A stretch of DNA of 64,000 bases from Deferribacteraceae bacterium V6Fe1. GTDB taxonomy: Bacteria > Chrysiogenota > Deferribacteres > Deferribacterales > Deferrivibrionaceae. The translations under genes were made by a program, and so were the position numbers. This document shows, piece after piece, positions 7,445 through 16,118 of this stretch (its first letter is position 1; each line of letters opens with the position of its first letter). The notes below the pieces were generated by a model. That model saw only the letters and a program-made list of their open reading frames with translations, searched no databases and had not been told where the DNA came from. The stretch spans positions 2,294,334-2,358,333 of the forward strand of contig CP063375.1 of NCBI GenBank assembly GCA_022813675.1, read 5' to 3'.

Positions 7445-9772
7445 ATGTCTTTATCAAAAGCCAAGCTAAGTAGGAGAAAGTTTCTTACTTTAAGTGGTGC
7501 TGCTTTGGCTACAGCAACGGCTGCTTCAAGTTTATCTTCGCTTAAAGCGGTTGCTTCAAGTGGCACACAATCAGAATCAACAAACTCTAAAGGTAGAAAG
7601 TTTGTCTACAGCTCATGTGCTATCTGCGTTAACAAGTGCGGACTTGTCGCAGAAGTCAACAATGGTGTAATCAGAAAGCTTAACCCAAACCCAAACTTCT
7701 TCAAAAGTAGGGCTATGCTTTGCGCCAGAGGAAATGCAGGGGCAAAAGTTCCATATGACCCTGACAGATTAAAAAAACCTTTAATAAGGGTTGGTGAAAG
7801 AGGTGAAGGCAAGTTTAAAGAGGTAAGCTGGGAAGAAGCTTACAATTACATTGCTGAAAACGTATTAAAAGTAATCAAAAAGTATGAAAATCGTTCTGCT
7901 ATTGGTTTTGCATCAACAGAAGGCTTCCAAGAAGAATTTTTTATTCATCTTGCGAATATCGTCGGCTCAACCAATACAGTAAGACACCCTACCCTTTGTC
8001 TTGCTTCAAACATCCAAGGTTATTCTTCCGTTTACGGGACATTTCCGGATGCTGATATTTTAAATGCTGACTTTGTAGTTATGGCTGGCTCTAACAGAGC
8101 AGAGGCTATAATCACTCCTGATACTATCGACATGGCTAAAAACCATAAAAAACAGACTTTGGTATGTATAGATCCGAGAGCTACAAAGACATCTGCTATA
8201 GCTGACAAATGGTATCCTATAAAACCTGGCACTGATTTGGCATTAGTACTCACAATGATTAACATAATTATTTCTGAAAATCTCTATGACAAGGAATTTG
8301 TAGAAAAGTATACTCATGGCTTTCCAGAGTTGGCTGAACACGTCAAGCAATACACTGCCGAATGGGCAGAAAAAGAGTGTGAAATTCCTGCAAGTGAAAT
8401 TTACTGGCTTGCAAGGGAATTTGCAAAAAATGCTCCTCAATCTGTTTGGTATCCTGGACGTAGAAGTTCTTTCTATGTAAATGACGTATACTACAGAAGG
8501 GCTTGCGCAATATTGAATGCAATTGTTGGCGCTTTTGACAGAAAAGGCGGTTTGGTTCCAAAAAGGGGAATAAAATTAAAAAAACATGATTTTGAATTTC
8601 CACTTTATGACTTCACTAAAAAGAGAATAGACTCAGGCACGCTTCCATTCTTAAACGAAAAATTGCCTGAAGAATTTAAAACATCAGCAGGCCTTCCGAC
8701 TGACAGCTGTGCTTATATTTCAGAAAAAGACGGTAGCTGGGTAATTTACAGAGATGCAGCTCTTGCCGGAAATCCTTATCCACTTAAAGGTCTATTTGTT
8801 TATAAGCAAAATCCTGTTGAATCTGTACCTAACAGAAAGAAAACATTAGAATTTTTAAAGCAGATGGATTTTATCTGCACAATAGATGTCACAATGAGTG
8901 ATACCGCATTCTACTCAGACGTAATTTTACCTGAGTCTACATATCTTGAAAGATGGGACCCTGCTGAAAGTCTTGGCGGTATAGTACCAATAGTTGTAAC
9001 AAGACAGCCGGTAATCGATCCTCTTTTTGACACTAAATCTATGCATCAGATAACAGTAGATTTGGCTAAAAAATTCTACGATATGCCTGAATTTTGGGAA
9101 GATTCCACAGAAGATGATAGGGAATATCTAAAAAAATACATCAAAGCAATGGATGTGCCGATGGAGCACCTGATTGAAGAATCTCTGTCAGGTTACCCTG
9201 GTGCCTTTAAAATGTTAATGGAAAAAGGTGTATTTTATCTTAACGACAAACCTGTTTATGGCAAGCTATTAGAAGATGGTGCCAGACTTAAAACAAGGAC
9301 AGGTAAGATTGAGCTCTACAATGTTAAATATGCAGAAAGAGGGCTTGACCCATTGCCTGTTTACAGAAAGCCATCCCAAGGGAAACCTGGCCAATTTAGA
9401 TTCGTAGTTGGACGTCATGGCCAGTTTACTCATGCATCTACTCAAAACAACATATATCTTCTTGAGGCATATGGAGATTATGAAAATGCTCTTTGGATAA
9501 ACTCAAAAGTTGCTTTAGAAAGAGGGCTTAGAGCAGGTGACAAAGTAAAAGTTATCAGCAAGGCAGGGGAACAGATAGTAAAGGTAATGCCTACGGAATT
9601 TATTAGACCTGACATAGTCTTCTATGTACACGGTTTTGGCAGACTTTCTAAAGGTTTGAGCTTGGTATACAACAAAGGAGCTTCTGAGGCTGCCATATTG
9701 TATGACTATGCAGAAACAATTTCAGGTAATGCCTGCTTACATGAAACATTTGTAGATGTTCAAAAAGTTTAA
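7445..9772 (+). CDS. Psr/Phs-type molybdopterin oxidoreductase, catalytic subunit A (copy 1)
   Basis: Catalytic subunit of a periplasmic molybdo/tungsto-bis-MGD enzyme of the DMSO reductase superfamily, nearest in layout to polysulfide/thiosulfate/sulfur reductases. A twin-arginine signal SRRKFLTLSGAAL is at residues 9-21. Cys58, 61, 65 and 93 bind the N-terminal 4Fe-4S cluster (C-x2-C-x3-C-x27-C). Cys185 in RHPTLCLASN is in the expected position of the metal-ligating cysteine. The C-terminal beta-barrel MGD-binding domain begins near residue 650. The 775-residue length fits PsrA. A Shine-Dalgarno GGGAGG precedes the ATG. B and C subunit genes follow 12 and 10 bases apart. Substrate (polysulfide, thiosulfate, tetrathionate, arsenate) cannot be read from sequence; sulfur compounds are my favoured inference. 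Confidence 0.9.
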   Translation: MSLSKAKLSRRKFLTLSGAALATATAASSLSSLKAVASSGTQSESTNSKGRKFVYSSCAICVNKCGLVAEVNNGVIRKLNPNPNFFKSRAMLCARGNAGAKVPYDPDRLKKPLIRVGERGEGKFKEVSWEEAYNYIAENVLKVIKKYENRSAIGFASTEGFQEEFFIHLANIVGSTNTVRHPTLCLASNIQGYSSVYGTFPDADILNADFVVMAGSNRAEAIITPDTIDMAKNHKKQTLVCIDPRATKTSAIADKWYPIKPGTDLALVLTMINIIISENLYDKEFVEKYTHGFPELAEHVKQYTAEWAEKECEIPASEIYWLAREFAKNAPQSVWYPGRRSSFYVNDVYYRRACAILNAIVGAFDRKGGLVPKRGIKLKKHDFEFPLYDFTKKRIDSGTLPFLNEKLPEEFKTSAGLPTDSCAYISEKDGSWVIYRDAALAGNPYPLKGLFVYKQNPVESVPNRKKTLEFLKQMDFICTIDVTMSDTAFYSDVILPESTYLERWDPAESLGGIVPIVVTRQPVIDPLFDTKSMHQITVDLAKKFYDMPEFWEDSTEDDREYLKKYIKAMDVPMEHLIEESLSGYPGAFKMLMEKGVFYLNDKPVYGKLLEDGARLKTRTGKIELYNVKYAERGLDPLPVYRKPSQGKPGQFRFVVGRHGQFTHASTQNNIYLLEAYGDYENALWINSKVALERGLRAGDKVKVISKAGEQIVKVMPTEFIRPDIVFYVHGFGRLSKGLSLVYNKGASEAAILYDYAETISGNACLHETFVDVQKV

Positions 9773-9784
9773 TAGAGGTGCAAA

Positions 9785-10339
9785 ATGAGTAAGAAAAAAT
9801 ATGCAATCGTCCTTGACGATTCAAAGTGTATAGACTGCAAGGCTTGTACCATGGCCTGCAAAATGGAAAATCACGTCCCTACCGGACTATACAACTATAG
9901 GATTTGGGTGGCTGAAAAACCTATAAGAGGACAATTTCCTAATGTAAAGAGAAGTTTTCAGCCTTCACAATGTCAACAGTGTGAAAACCCTCCTTGTGTT
10001 CATGTTTGTCCTACAAGGGCTTCTTATCAAACTGAAGACGGTGTGGTACTTGTCGACCATGACAAGTGTATCCTCTGTAAATACTGTATGACAGCATGTC
10101 CATACGATGCAAGGTATGTAAATGAAGAGATTAAAGCAATTGATAAGTGTACTTTCTGTTATCATAGATTGCCTGAAGGAAGACAACCTGCTTGTGTGGA
10201 AACTTGTCCACCTAAAGTAAGGGTTTTTGGAGATTTAAATGATCCTAACAGTGAAGTGTCAAAACTCTTAGTTGAACACGAAACATTTAACTTAAAGCCT
10301 GAAAAAGGCACAAAGCCTAAGCTTTACTACATAAGATAG
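9785..10339 (+). CDS. 4Fe-4S ferredoxin-type electron transfer subunit B (copy 1)
   Basis: Periplasmic iron-sulfur subunit linking the catalytic subunit to the membrane subunit. Its 184 residues contain sixteen cysteines in four clusters, beginning CIDCKACTMAC, CQQCENPPCVHVC, CILCKYCMTAC and CTFCYHRLPEG...CVETC, as in PsrB/PhsB/TtrB/DmsB. There is no own signal peptide, consistent with co-export with the Tat-dependent A subunit. It sits between A and C with short gaps, so it is translated from the same mRNA. Confidence 0.92.
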   Translation: MSKKKYAIVLDDSKCIDCKACTMACKMENHVPTGLYNYRIWVAEKPIRGQFPNVKRSFQPSQCQQCENPPCVHVCPTRASYQTEDGVVLVDHDKCILCKYCMTACPYDARYVNEEIKAIDKCTFCYHRLPEGRQPACVETCPPKVRVFGDLNDPNSEVSKLLVEHETFNLKPEKGTKPKLYYIR

Positions 10340-10349
10340 GGAGGATAAT

Positions 10350-11534
10350 ATGACTACCCGTACAGAAACTGTTGGAATTAATATTTTTGAAGGTAACAAG
10401 GAAATTTCCAATATATGGCTTGGCTTATTTTTAGTCTTGTCAGTATTTGGAATTTATGGCGTTGGGAATGTCCTTCTTCATGGTCAGGAAGAATCCTTTG
10501 GTGTTACGAGAACTGTGCCATGGGGTATACTAATATCTACTTACGTCTTTTTCGTTGTATCAAGTACAGGGCTTTGCCTTATTTCTTCAATGGGGCACGT
10601 ATTTGGTATTGAAAAATATGAAGTCATAGGAAAGAGAGCAATCATTCTTGCAATTTTTACACTTATTTGCGGATTTGGCGTAATCGGAATGGAGCTTGGT
10701 CATCCATTTAGAATGATGATTTATAATGTAATTTCGCCAAACTTCCACTCTGCTATCTGGTGGATGGGTACTCTTTACGGTGTCTACCTTGTGTTCATAG
10801 GGATAGAGTTTTTCTTTCTTATGAAACACAACCATAAAGGGGCATTCTATGCCGGACTTGGAGGTTTTTTGGCAGGTATTTCAGCACACTCTAACCTTGG
10901 GGCGGTATTTGGTCTTCTTGAAGCAAGGCCATTCTGGCACGGACCATATCTTCCTATTTACTTTATCTTGTCTGCACTAATTTCAGGCTGCGCTTTAATA
11001 ATCATTATCTTAAACGTTGCTCATAAAGGACCTGCTAATCTGCCTATCAGAGAGAAGGAAGCACTCTTAGGGATATCAAAAATATTCGGATTATTAATCG
11101 GTATCCTTATATTCTTTGACGTGTGGAAAATGATTAGTTCAATTTATGGTGCACCACCTGAAAAATATGAAACAGTAATGCAGCTATTGACCGGCCAGTT
11201 ATCTACAAATTTCTGGTTGTTTGAAACAGTATTCGGACTTCTCATACCTTTTGGTATTATCCTTCTCACCAAAGGGAACAATATCAAAGCTTCCCTTGTA
11301 GCTGCCGTGTCAGCTGTAATCGGGATTTTCTTCATGAGATATGACCTTGTAATAGCCGGTCAGCTTTATCCAATGAGAGCTGCTACACCCGGAGCGGGGG
11401 TTCAGGGTGCAACAGCAAATGGTTTTGTCACTTATGTTCCGACATTTACTGAAATCGCCATAGTAATCGGAGCTATATCTTTCTGTTGTTTCCTATATCT
11501 TGCAGCAGAAAAATTCTTAAATCTCAACGAGTAA
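10350..11534 (+). CDS. NrfD/PsrC-type membrane subunit C (copy 1)
   Basis: Integral membrane quinol-oxidising anchor of the A-B-C complex. The 394-residue protein shows about ten hydrophobic helices, the VPWGILISTYVFFV segment typical of NrfD proteins, and GMELGHPFRMM near residue 115, which belongs to the conserved quinone-side region. It is longer than eight-helix PsrC (around 320 residues) and resembles ten-helix NrfD proteins. A Shine-Dalgarno GGGAGG precedes the ATG. It passes electrons from menaquinol to B and A by family analogy. A strong terminator follows immediately. Confidence 0.9.
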   Translation: MTTRTETVGINIFEGNKEISNIWLGLFLVLSVFGIYGVGNVLLHGQEESFGVTRTVPWGILISTYVFFVVSSTGLCLISSMGHVFGIEKYEVIGKRAIILAIFTLICGFGVIGMELGHPFRMMIYNVISPNFHSAIWWMGTLYGVYLVFIGIEFFFLMKHNHKGAFYAGLGGFLAGISAHSNLGAVFGLLEARPFWHGPYLPIYFILSALISGCALIIIILNVAHKGPANLPIREKEALLGISKIFGLLIGILIFFDVWKMISSIYGAPPEKYETVMQLLTGQLSTNFWLFETVFGLLIPFGIILLTKGNNIKASLVAAVSAVIGIFFMRYDLVIAGQLYPMRAATPGAGVQGATANGFVTYVPTFTEIAIVIGAISFCCFLYLAAEKFLNLNE

Positions 11535-11542
11535 TTTAATAG

Positions 11543-11576
11543 GGGAGGCAGCTAAATCAGCTGCTTCCCTCTTTTT
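11543..11576 (+). terminator. Rho-independent terminator of first oxidoreductase operon
   Basis: An 11-bp stem (11543-11553 with 11559-11569, one G-U pair) and 5-base loop are followed by CTCTTTTT. It ends the rightward operon. The stop codon of the convergent DUF134 gene (11557-11559) lies at the hairpin loop, so both operons meet at this structure; the T tract is only good on the plus strand. Confidence 0.85.
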
Positions 11577-11886
11577 CTGTTTTATTTTCTTCTTGCACTA
11601 TTTCAACATTTCCGCCTTCAATAACAAGTTTTTTGCCTTCCACAATAAATTCCGAAAGCTTTCTTCTTGCCTTTTCAACAACTCTTGAAAAAGTAGGTCT
11701 TGAAATATTCATTAACCTTGCTGCATCTTCATGGCTGAACCCTTCAAAATCAGCCAATCTGATGGCTTCATATTCATCTAAGGTCAAACCAATCTTCTTT
11801 AACCTGGCTGAAGGAATTCCGCTCGGTTTAAACTCCGATTGAGTCGGCGTTGACCTTACCACTCTTAATTTATCAGTCCTAGCCAT
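11557..11886 (-). CDS. DUF134 DNA-binding protein, short form (copy 2)
   Basis: Predicted transcription regulator of 109 residues with the DUF134 helix-turn-helix (SHEDAARLMNISRPTFSRVV, about residues 51-70). Unlike the copy at 6764 it lacks the C-terminal zinc ribbon and ends in an acidic tail, and it also lacks the CNEC pair near the N-terminus. It is the last gene of the leftward operon, 11 bases after the NrfD gene, so it is cotranscribed with the enzyme it presumably senses or controls. AAAGGAG precedes the start. Confidence 0.85.
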   Translation of the reverse strand: MARTDKLRVVRSTPTQSEFKPSGIPSARLKKIGLTLDEYEAIRLADFEGFSHEDAARLMNISRPTFSRVVEKARRKLSEFIVEGKKLVIEGGNVEIVQEENKTEKEGSS

Positions 11887-11897
11887 GAAAACTCCTT

Positions 11898-13100
11898 TTA
11901 ATGATGTTCATCTGTCTCCAAATTCAGAAACTTTTCAGCCATAAAGTAAAGAAACAAGAAAAGTCCCCAACCAAGTGCAAAAATCATCCATTCGCCGGCT
12001 GAAGGAGAATACTGGACAAGTCCGTTAACGGCCTCAACACCTGAGCCTTCAAGAGCCTTTCTCATTGGTGGCAACTGTCCAGCGACAACAAAGTCATACC
12101 TTGTAAAAAACAGACCTATCATAAAAATAATGCCTGCTACACCAAGTGCTTTAGTATTTTTTGCCTTAGTAAATACAATAATTAAGAATGGTATAATTAC
12201 TGCAAGTCCAAGCTCACCAATCCAGAAATTTTTGCTCAATGGCCCTTTTATAAGTGCCATTGCTGAAAGGTAAGCATCTCCTGGCTGAGTGTATATAGAA
12301 GATAAAATCTTCCAAAGGTATAAAAATGCCATCAATGCAATCCCCATTCCCATAATTTTACCAAGCGCATTCATAGTTGAGTTAAGCTTTTCAGGAATAT
12401 TCCATCCGTAAATGATGTTGTGAATTACCATTAAAAGTGCAGCACCTGCCGTGATGCCTGAGATTACAAGAAAAGTTGAAAAATAAATCCCATGGTAGAA
12501 TGGCCTTGCGTTAAGTGAACCAAAAACATATCCAAGGTTGCTTGTCGCAAATACACCAACCAAAAGAGCAAAAAAGCCAACTACTTTTGCTGTCTCATGA
12601 TCTTTAGCTGTCTGGTTTGGCTTGAACACGAGATAAAGCTCAATTGCAAGAATTACAAGCTCTATACCATAAAATACTCCCATCCAGACGATAGGTGCTG
12701 AAAGATTAGGGCTCAATATCATATAAATCATAAGCCTTATAGGGTGACCAATTTCCATTCCAATCTGAGTAAAACCTGCAAGAAGAATCACAAACGCCAT
12801 GACAACAATTCTTTTACTTACTTTTGAATATTTCTCAAATCCGAATGCATGTCCAAGTCCGCCTATAAATGCCAAACCTGTAGATGTAATAACAAAATAT
12901 GCATAAGTAGAAATTAATAGTCCCCAAGGTACTTCTCTTGTAACTCCATAAACTGCTTCATGACCTTTAAATAACACCTGCAAAGTTGCATAACCGCCAA
13001 TTGCAAGCAAAATAAGTCCCAAAATTATAAAAGGGATAGGTGCTTTACTGGGATTTATCTGTATTAAGCTGCTACCTGTTTTTTCTACATGAGTTGCCAT
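11898..13100 (-). CDS. NrfD/PsrC-type membrane subunit C (copy 2)
   Basis: Paralogue of the C subunit at 10350: 400 residues, about ten membrane helices, the same VPWGLLISTYAYFV motif, GMEIGHPIRLM, and a matching C-terminal FLYFMAEKFLNLE. It should oxidise menaquinol in the membrane and feed electrons to its B partner. The gene follows the B gene by 10 bases and precedes the short DUF134 gene. GGAGG precedes the ATG. Sequence differs from copy 1 throughout, so this is not a recent identical duplication. Confidence 0.9.
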   Translation of the reverse strand: MATHVEKTGSSLIQINPSKAPIPFIILGLILLAIGGYATLQVLFKGHEAVYGVTREVPWGLLISTYAYFVITSTGLAFIGGLGHAFGFEKYSKVSKRIVVMAFVILLAGFTQIGMEIGHPIRLMIYMILSPNLSAPIVWMGVFYGIELVILAIELYLVFKPNQTAKDHETAKVVGFFALLVGVFATSNLGYVFGSLNARPFYHGIYFSTFLVISGITAGAALLMVIHNIIYGWNIPEKLNSTMNALGKIMGMGIALMAFLYLWKILSSIYTQPGDAYLSAMALIKGPLSKNFWIGELGLAVIIPFLIIVFTKAKNTKALGVAGIIFMIGLFFTRYDFVVAGQLPPMRKALEGSGVEAVNGLVQYSPSAGEWMIFALGWGLFLFLYFMAEKFLNLETDEHH

Positions 13101-13110
13101 CTTTTCCTCC

Positions 13111-13668
13111 TTATTTAATTATATAATAGAGTCTTGGGTTGGTATTTCTATCTTCTTTAAGACGGTAATACCTGTTTGTATCTAACAACTTGCTCACCTG
13201 ACTATTTGGGTCATTTAAGTCCCCAAACACCCTAACCTTTGTAGGACAAGTTTCCACACATGCAGGCTCCCTGCCCTCAGCAAGTCTGTGATAACACATT
13301 GTACACTTATCAATTGCTTTATGGTGCTCATGAACAAACCTTGCGTCATATGGGCAAGCTGTCATACATGCCTTACATAAAATACATTTATCATAGTCAA
13401 CCAACACTACACCTTCTGGAGTCTTATAAGTGGCATGAGTAGGACAAACACTCTCACAAGGTGTATTTTGGCAATGCTGACACTGAGAAGGCTCAAAATC
13501 TTGATGTAAATCAGGAAATTTTCCTTGTAATTCAAGGGCTGTAACCCATATCCTATAAGCACCATCCTCGTGAGGTACTTCATTCTCTACTCTACAAGCA
13601 ACAGTACATGCCTTACAGTTCAAACATTTTTTTGTATCTAAAACAATGGCATATCTTTTCTCATTCAT
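13111..13668 (-). CDS. 4Fe-4S ferredoxin-type electron transfer subunit B (copy 2)
   Basis: Paralogue of the B subunit at 9785: 185 residues, sixteen cysteines in four clusters (CLNCKACTVAC, CQHCQNTPCESVC, CILCKACMTAC, CTMCYHRLAEG...CVETC), no signal peptide. By family it carries electrons from the NrfD subunit to the molybdopterin subunit on the periplasmic side. It lies 10 bases after A2 and 10 bases before C2 in transcription order. Confidence 0.92.
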   Translation of the reverse strand: MNEKRYAIVLDTKKCLNCKACTVACRVENEVPHEDGAYRIWVTALELQGKFPDLHQDFEPSQCQHCQNTPCESVCPTHATYKTPEGVVLVDYDKCILCKACMTACPYDARFVHEHHKAIDKCTMCYHRLAEGREPACVETCPTKVRVFGDLNDPNSQVSKLLDTNRYYRLKEDRNTNPRLYYIIK

Positions 13669-13678
13669 TTTCTACTCC

Positions 13679-16003
13679 TTACGCCTTTTTTATTTCAACA
13701 AAGGTTTCGTGCATTGCAGCATTTCCTGAAATTGGCTCAATCTTATCTTCCAAAATTGCAGCTTGAGATGCACCTTTATTATAGACAAGGGATAATCCTT
13801 TTGAAATTCTGCCAAAACCATGAGCGTAAAATACACAGTCAGGTCTTATCTTTTCTGTTACATAAGCCTTAACTTTCTGCTCACCAACCTTACTTTTGAC
13901 AACAACATAGTCACCATTTTTGATACCGAGTCTTAGTGCCTCTTTAGTATTAATCCACAAGCTATTCTCTTTTTGTATCTGATGGAGATAGCCATTATTT
14001 TGAGTGCCGGCATGGGTATTCCAAGCATGTCTTCCAAGTATAAATCTATATTTTCCAGGCTCAGGTTGTGATGGTCTTCTGTATACAGGAAGCGGATCTA
14101 ACCCCTTTTCCTCATACTTCAAATTATAAAGCTCAATTTTACCTGATTTTGTTTTAAATCTGGTATTTTCTTTTCTCATTTTACCGTATTGTGGTTTATC
14201 GGACAGATAAAAAACACCCTCTTTTTTAATCTGCTCAAATGCGCCGGGGTATTTTGACAACTGATGCTTAATAAACTCTTCCATTGGCTGGTTTAATATC
14301 TCTTCAACCAATGTTGCTTTGAAATCTTCTACATCAGCAGGATCAGCATCATCCCAAAGTGTCGGAATTTTTAACATTTCATTTACAATGCCTGCAGCAA
14401 TTTCTTGCATTGATTTTGTATTAAAAAGCGGGTCGATTACCGGCTGTCTAAATGTAACAATCGGCCAAATTCCTGATAAAGAATGGCAAGGGTCCCATCT
14501 TTCAAGGTATGTTGACTCAGGTAAAACAAGGTCAGAATACCATGCAGTTTCAGACATCTGTATATCGATTGTGCAGATAAAGTCCATCTGCTCCATCATT
14601 TTTAAAGTCTTAGCTCTGTTTGGAGCTGACTCAACAGGGTTTTGTTTATATGTAATCATCCCTTTTATAGGATATACATTCCCTTTTAAAGCAGCTTCTC
14701 TAAATGTTATCCAGCTACCATCTTTTTCCCCAAGGAATGTACAGGAGTCTGTCGGAAGCCCAGCAGCAGTCCTTTCATCTTTTGGAAGGATGCTGTCCAA
14801 TGAGCCTATTTTTGCATCCAATCTACCCTCTGCCATTTCAAAGAAAGGAAATAAAGGGTCATGTTTTGCCAAAGGGATAGAACTTTTCGGAACAATACCT
14901 CCAGGAACATCCCAACTGCCAACTATTGCAGTTAATATCCCACAAGCTCTTCTCATATATGTATCGTTTACATACCAAGATGTTCTTCTGCCTGGGTAAA
15001 CAAGACTTCTTGGGGCATATTTGGCAAATTGATGAGCTGTCCACCTAATTTCACTTGCTGGAATCTCACACTCTTTTTCTGCCCATTCAGGTGTATATGG
15101 TTTGATGTGCTCTTTGAGTTTATCAAACCCGTAAGTAAACTTATCAACAAATTCCTTATCATAAAGCCCTTCTTCAACAATAACATTTGTTATTGCCAAG
15201 ATAAAAGCCAAATCGGTGCCGGGCTTTATTGGATACCATTTATCTGCTTTTGTGGCTGTAAAAGTAAATCTCGGATCAACATAAACAATTTGCTGCCCTT
15301 TTGGTCTGTTTTTCTGAAAGTCAATTGTATCAGGAGTAACAATTGATTCTGCTCTGTTTGCACCGAGCATAATTACAAATTCGGCTTGAGACATGTCAGC
15401 ATCTGGCAATGTTCCAAAAACAGATGACCATCCCTGTATAACTGAAGCAAGACAAAGCGTAGGGTGCCTTACGGTATTGGTTGAACCGTAAGATTGAACC
15501 AAGAAATGAAAAAACTCTTCTTGAAACCCTTCCGTTGAATAAAATACAACTGATGACCTATTTTCATATTTTCTTTTGATTTCATCAAGATTTTTTGCAA
15601 CTATTTTAAATGCCTCATCCCATGAAATCTCTTTAAACTGCCCTTCCCCCCTTTTTCCTACTCTTAAAAGAGGAGCTTTTAGCCTGTCAGGATTGTATGG
15701 CTCTTCGGCACCGGCATTCCCTCTGGCACAAAGCATTGACCTGCTCTTAAAAAACTTATGATTAGGATTAAGTTTTTTGATTTTGCCATTTACTACTTCA
15801 GCTATGAGTCCACATTTATTGACACACATAGCGCAAGAAGATGGAACAAATTTGCGACCTAAACTCTTTGACTTACCTTCAGCATGCTCATTTGCAACGG
15901 CTTTGATTGTGCCAAGTCCGTTTGCTACTGATGCAGCTGCTAAAGTAACACCGGAAGCTGCTAAAAACTTCCTTCTGCTTAGCTTTAAATTTGAAAAACT
16001 CAT
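13679..16003 (-). CDS. Psr/Phs-type molybdopterin oxidoreductase, catalytic subunit A (copy 2)
   Basis: Paralogue of the subunit at 7445, 774 residues, colinear over its whole length. Tat signal SRRKFLAASGVTLAAAS at residues 9-25; cluster cysteines 57, 60, 64 and 92; the same RHPTLCLAS metal-site segment. Differences from copy 1 cluster in places such as the stretch after FILGRHAWNTHA (copy 1 has FVVGRHGQFTHA), so substrate preference or expression conditions could differ. First gene of the leftward A-B-C-DUF134 operon; GGGAGG precedes the ATG. The exact sulfur or other oxyanion substrate is not determinable. Confidence 0.9.
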   Translation of the reverse strand: MSFSNLKLSRRKFLAASGVTLAAASVANGLGTIKAVANEHAEGKSKSLGRKFVPSSCAMCVNKCGLIAEVVNGKIKKLNPNHKFFKSRSMLCARGNAGAEEPYNPDRLKAPLLRVGKRGEGQFKEISWDEAFKIVAKNLDEIKRKYENRSSVVFYSTEGFQEEFFHFLVQSYGSTNTVRHPTLCLASVIQGWSSVFGTLPDADMSQAEFVIMLGANRAESIVTPDTIDFQKNRPKGQQIVYVDPRFTFTATKADKWYPIKPGTDLAFILAITNVIVEEGLYDKEFVDKFTYGFDKLKEHIKPYTPEWAEKECEIPASEIRWTAHQFAKYAPRSLVYPGRRTSWYVNDTYMRRACGILTAIVGSWDVPGGIVPKSSIPLAKHDPLFPFFEMAEGRLDAKIGSLDSILPKDERTAAGLPTDSCTFLGEKDGSWITFREAALKGNVYPIKGMITYKQNPVESAPNRAKTLKMMEQMDFICTIDIQMSETAWYSDLVLPESTYLERWDPCHSLSGIWPIVTFRQPVIDPLFNTKSMQEIAAGIVNEMLKIPTLWDDADPADVEDFKATLVEEILNQPMEEFIKHQLSKYPGAFEQIKKEGVFYLSDKPQYGKMRKENTRFKTKSGKIELYNLKYEEKGLDPLPVYRRPSQPEPGKYRFILGRHAWNTHAGTQNNGYLHQIQKENSLWINTKEALRLGIKNGDYVVVKSKVGEQKVKAYVTEKIRPDCVFYAHGFGRISKGLSLVYNKGASQAAILEDKIEPISGNAAMHETFVEIKKA

Positions 16004-16089
16004 AAAAAAAGCCTCCCTATGTTTTATTAGCTTATGCTACAAAAAATCTATCTAATATTCTATTATTTATATATTCCAAAATTGCATAC

Positions 16090-16117
16090 AATATACACTT
16101 TTTTTGAGCATATGCAA
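16090..16117 (-). promoter_or_regulatory. Candidate promoter of second oxidoreductase operon with GAGCATATGC box
   Basis: On the minus strand TTGCAT (16117-16112), 16-base spacer, TATATT (16095-16090), about 85 bases before the A2 start. The plus-strand sequence TGAGCATATGCA (16105-16116) covers the -35. The layout closely matches the promoter candidate of the neighbouring binding-protein gene (17144-17170). Confidence 0.5.
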
Positions 16118-16118
16118 G

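Noticed and set aside
14319..14999. Plus-strand open frame of 226 codons inside the second oxidoreductase A gene
   Set aside because: Antisense shadow of the molybdopterin enzyme; composition and lack of a ribosome binding site argue against a gene.
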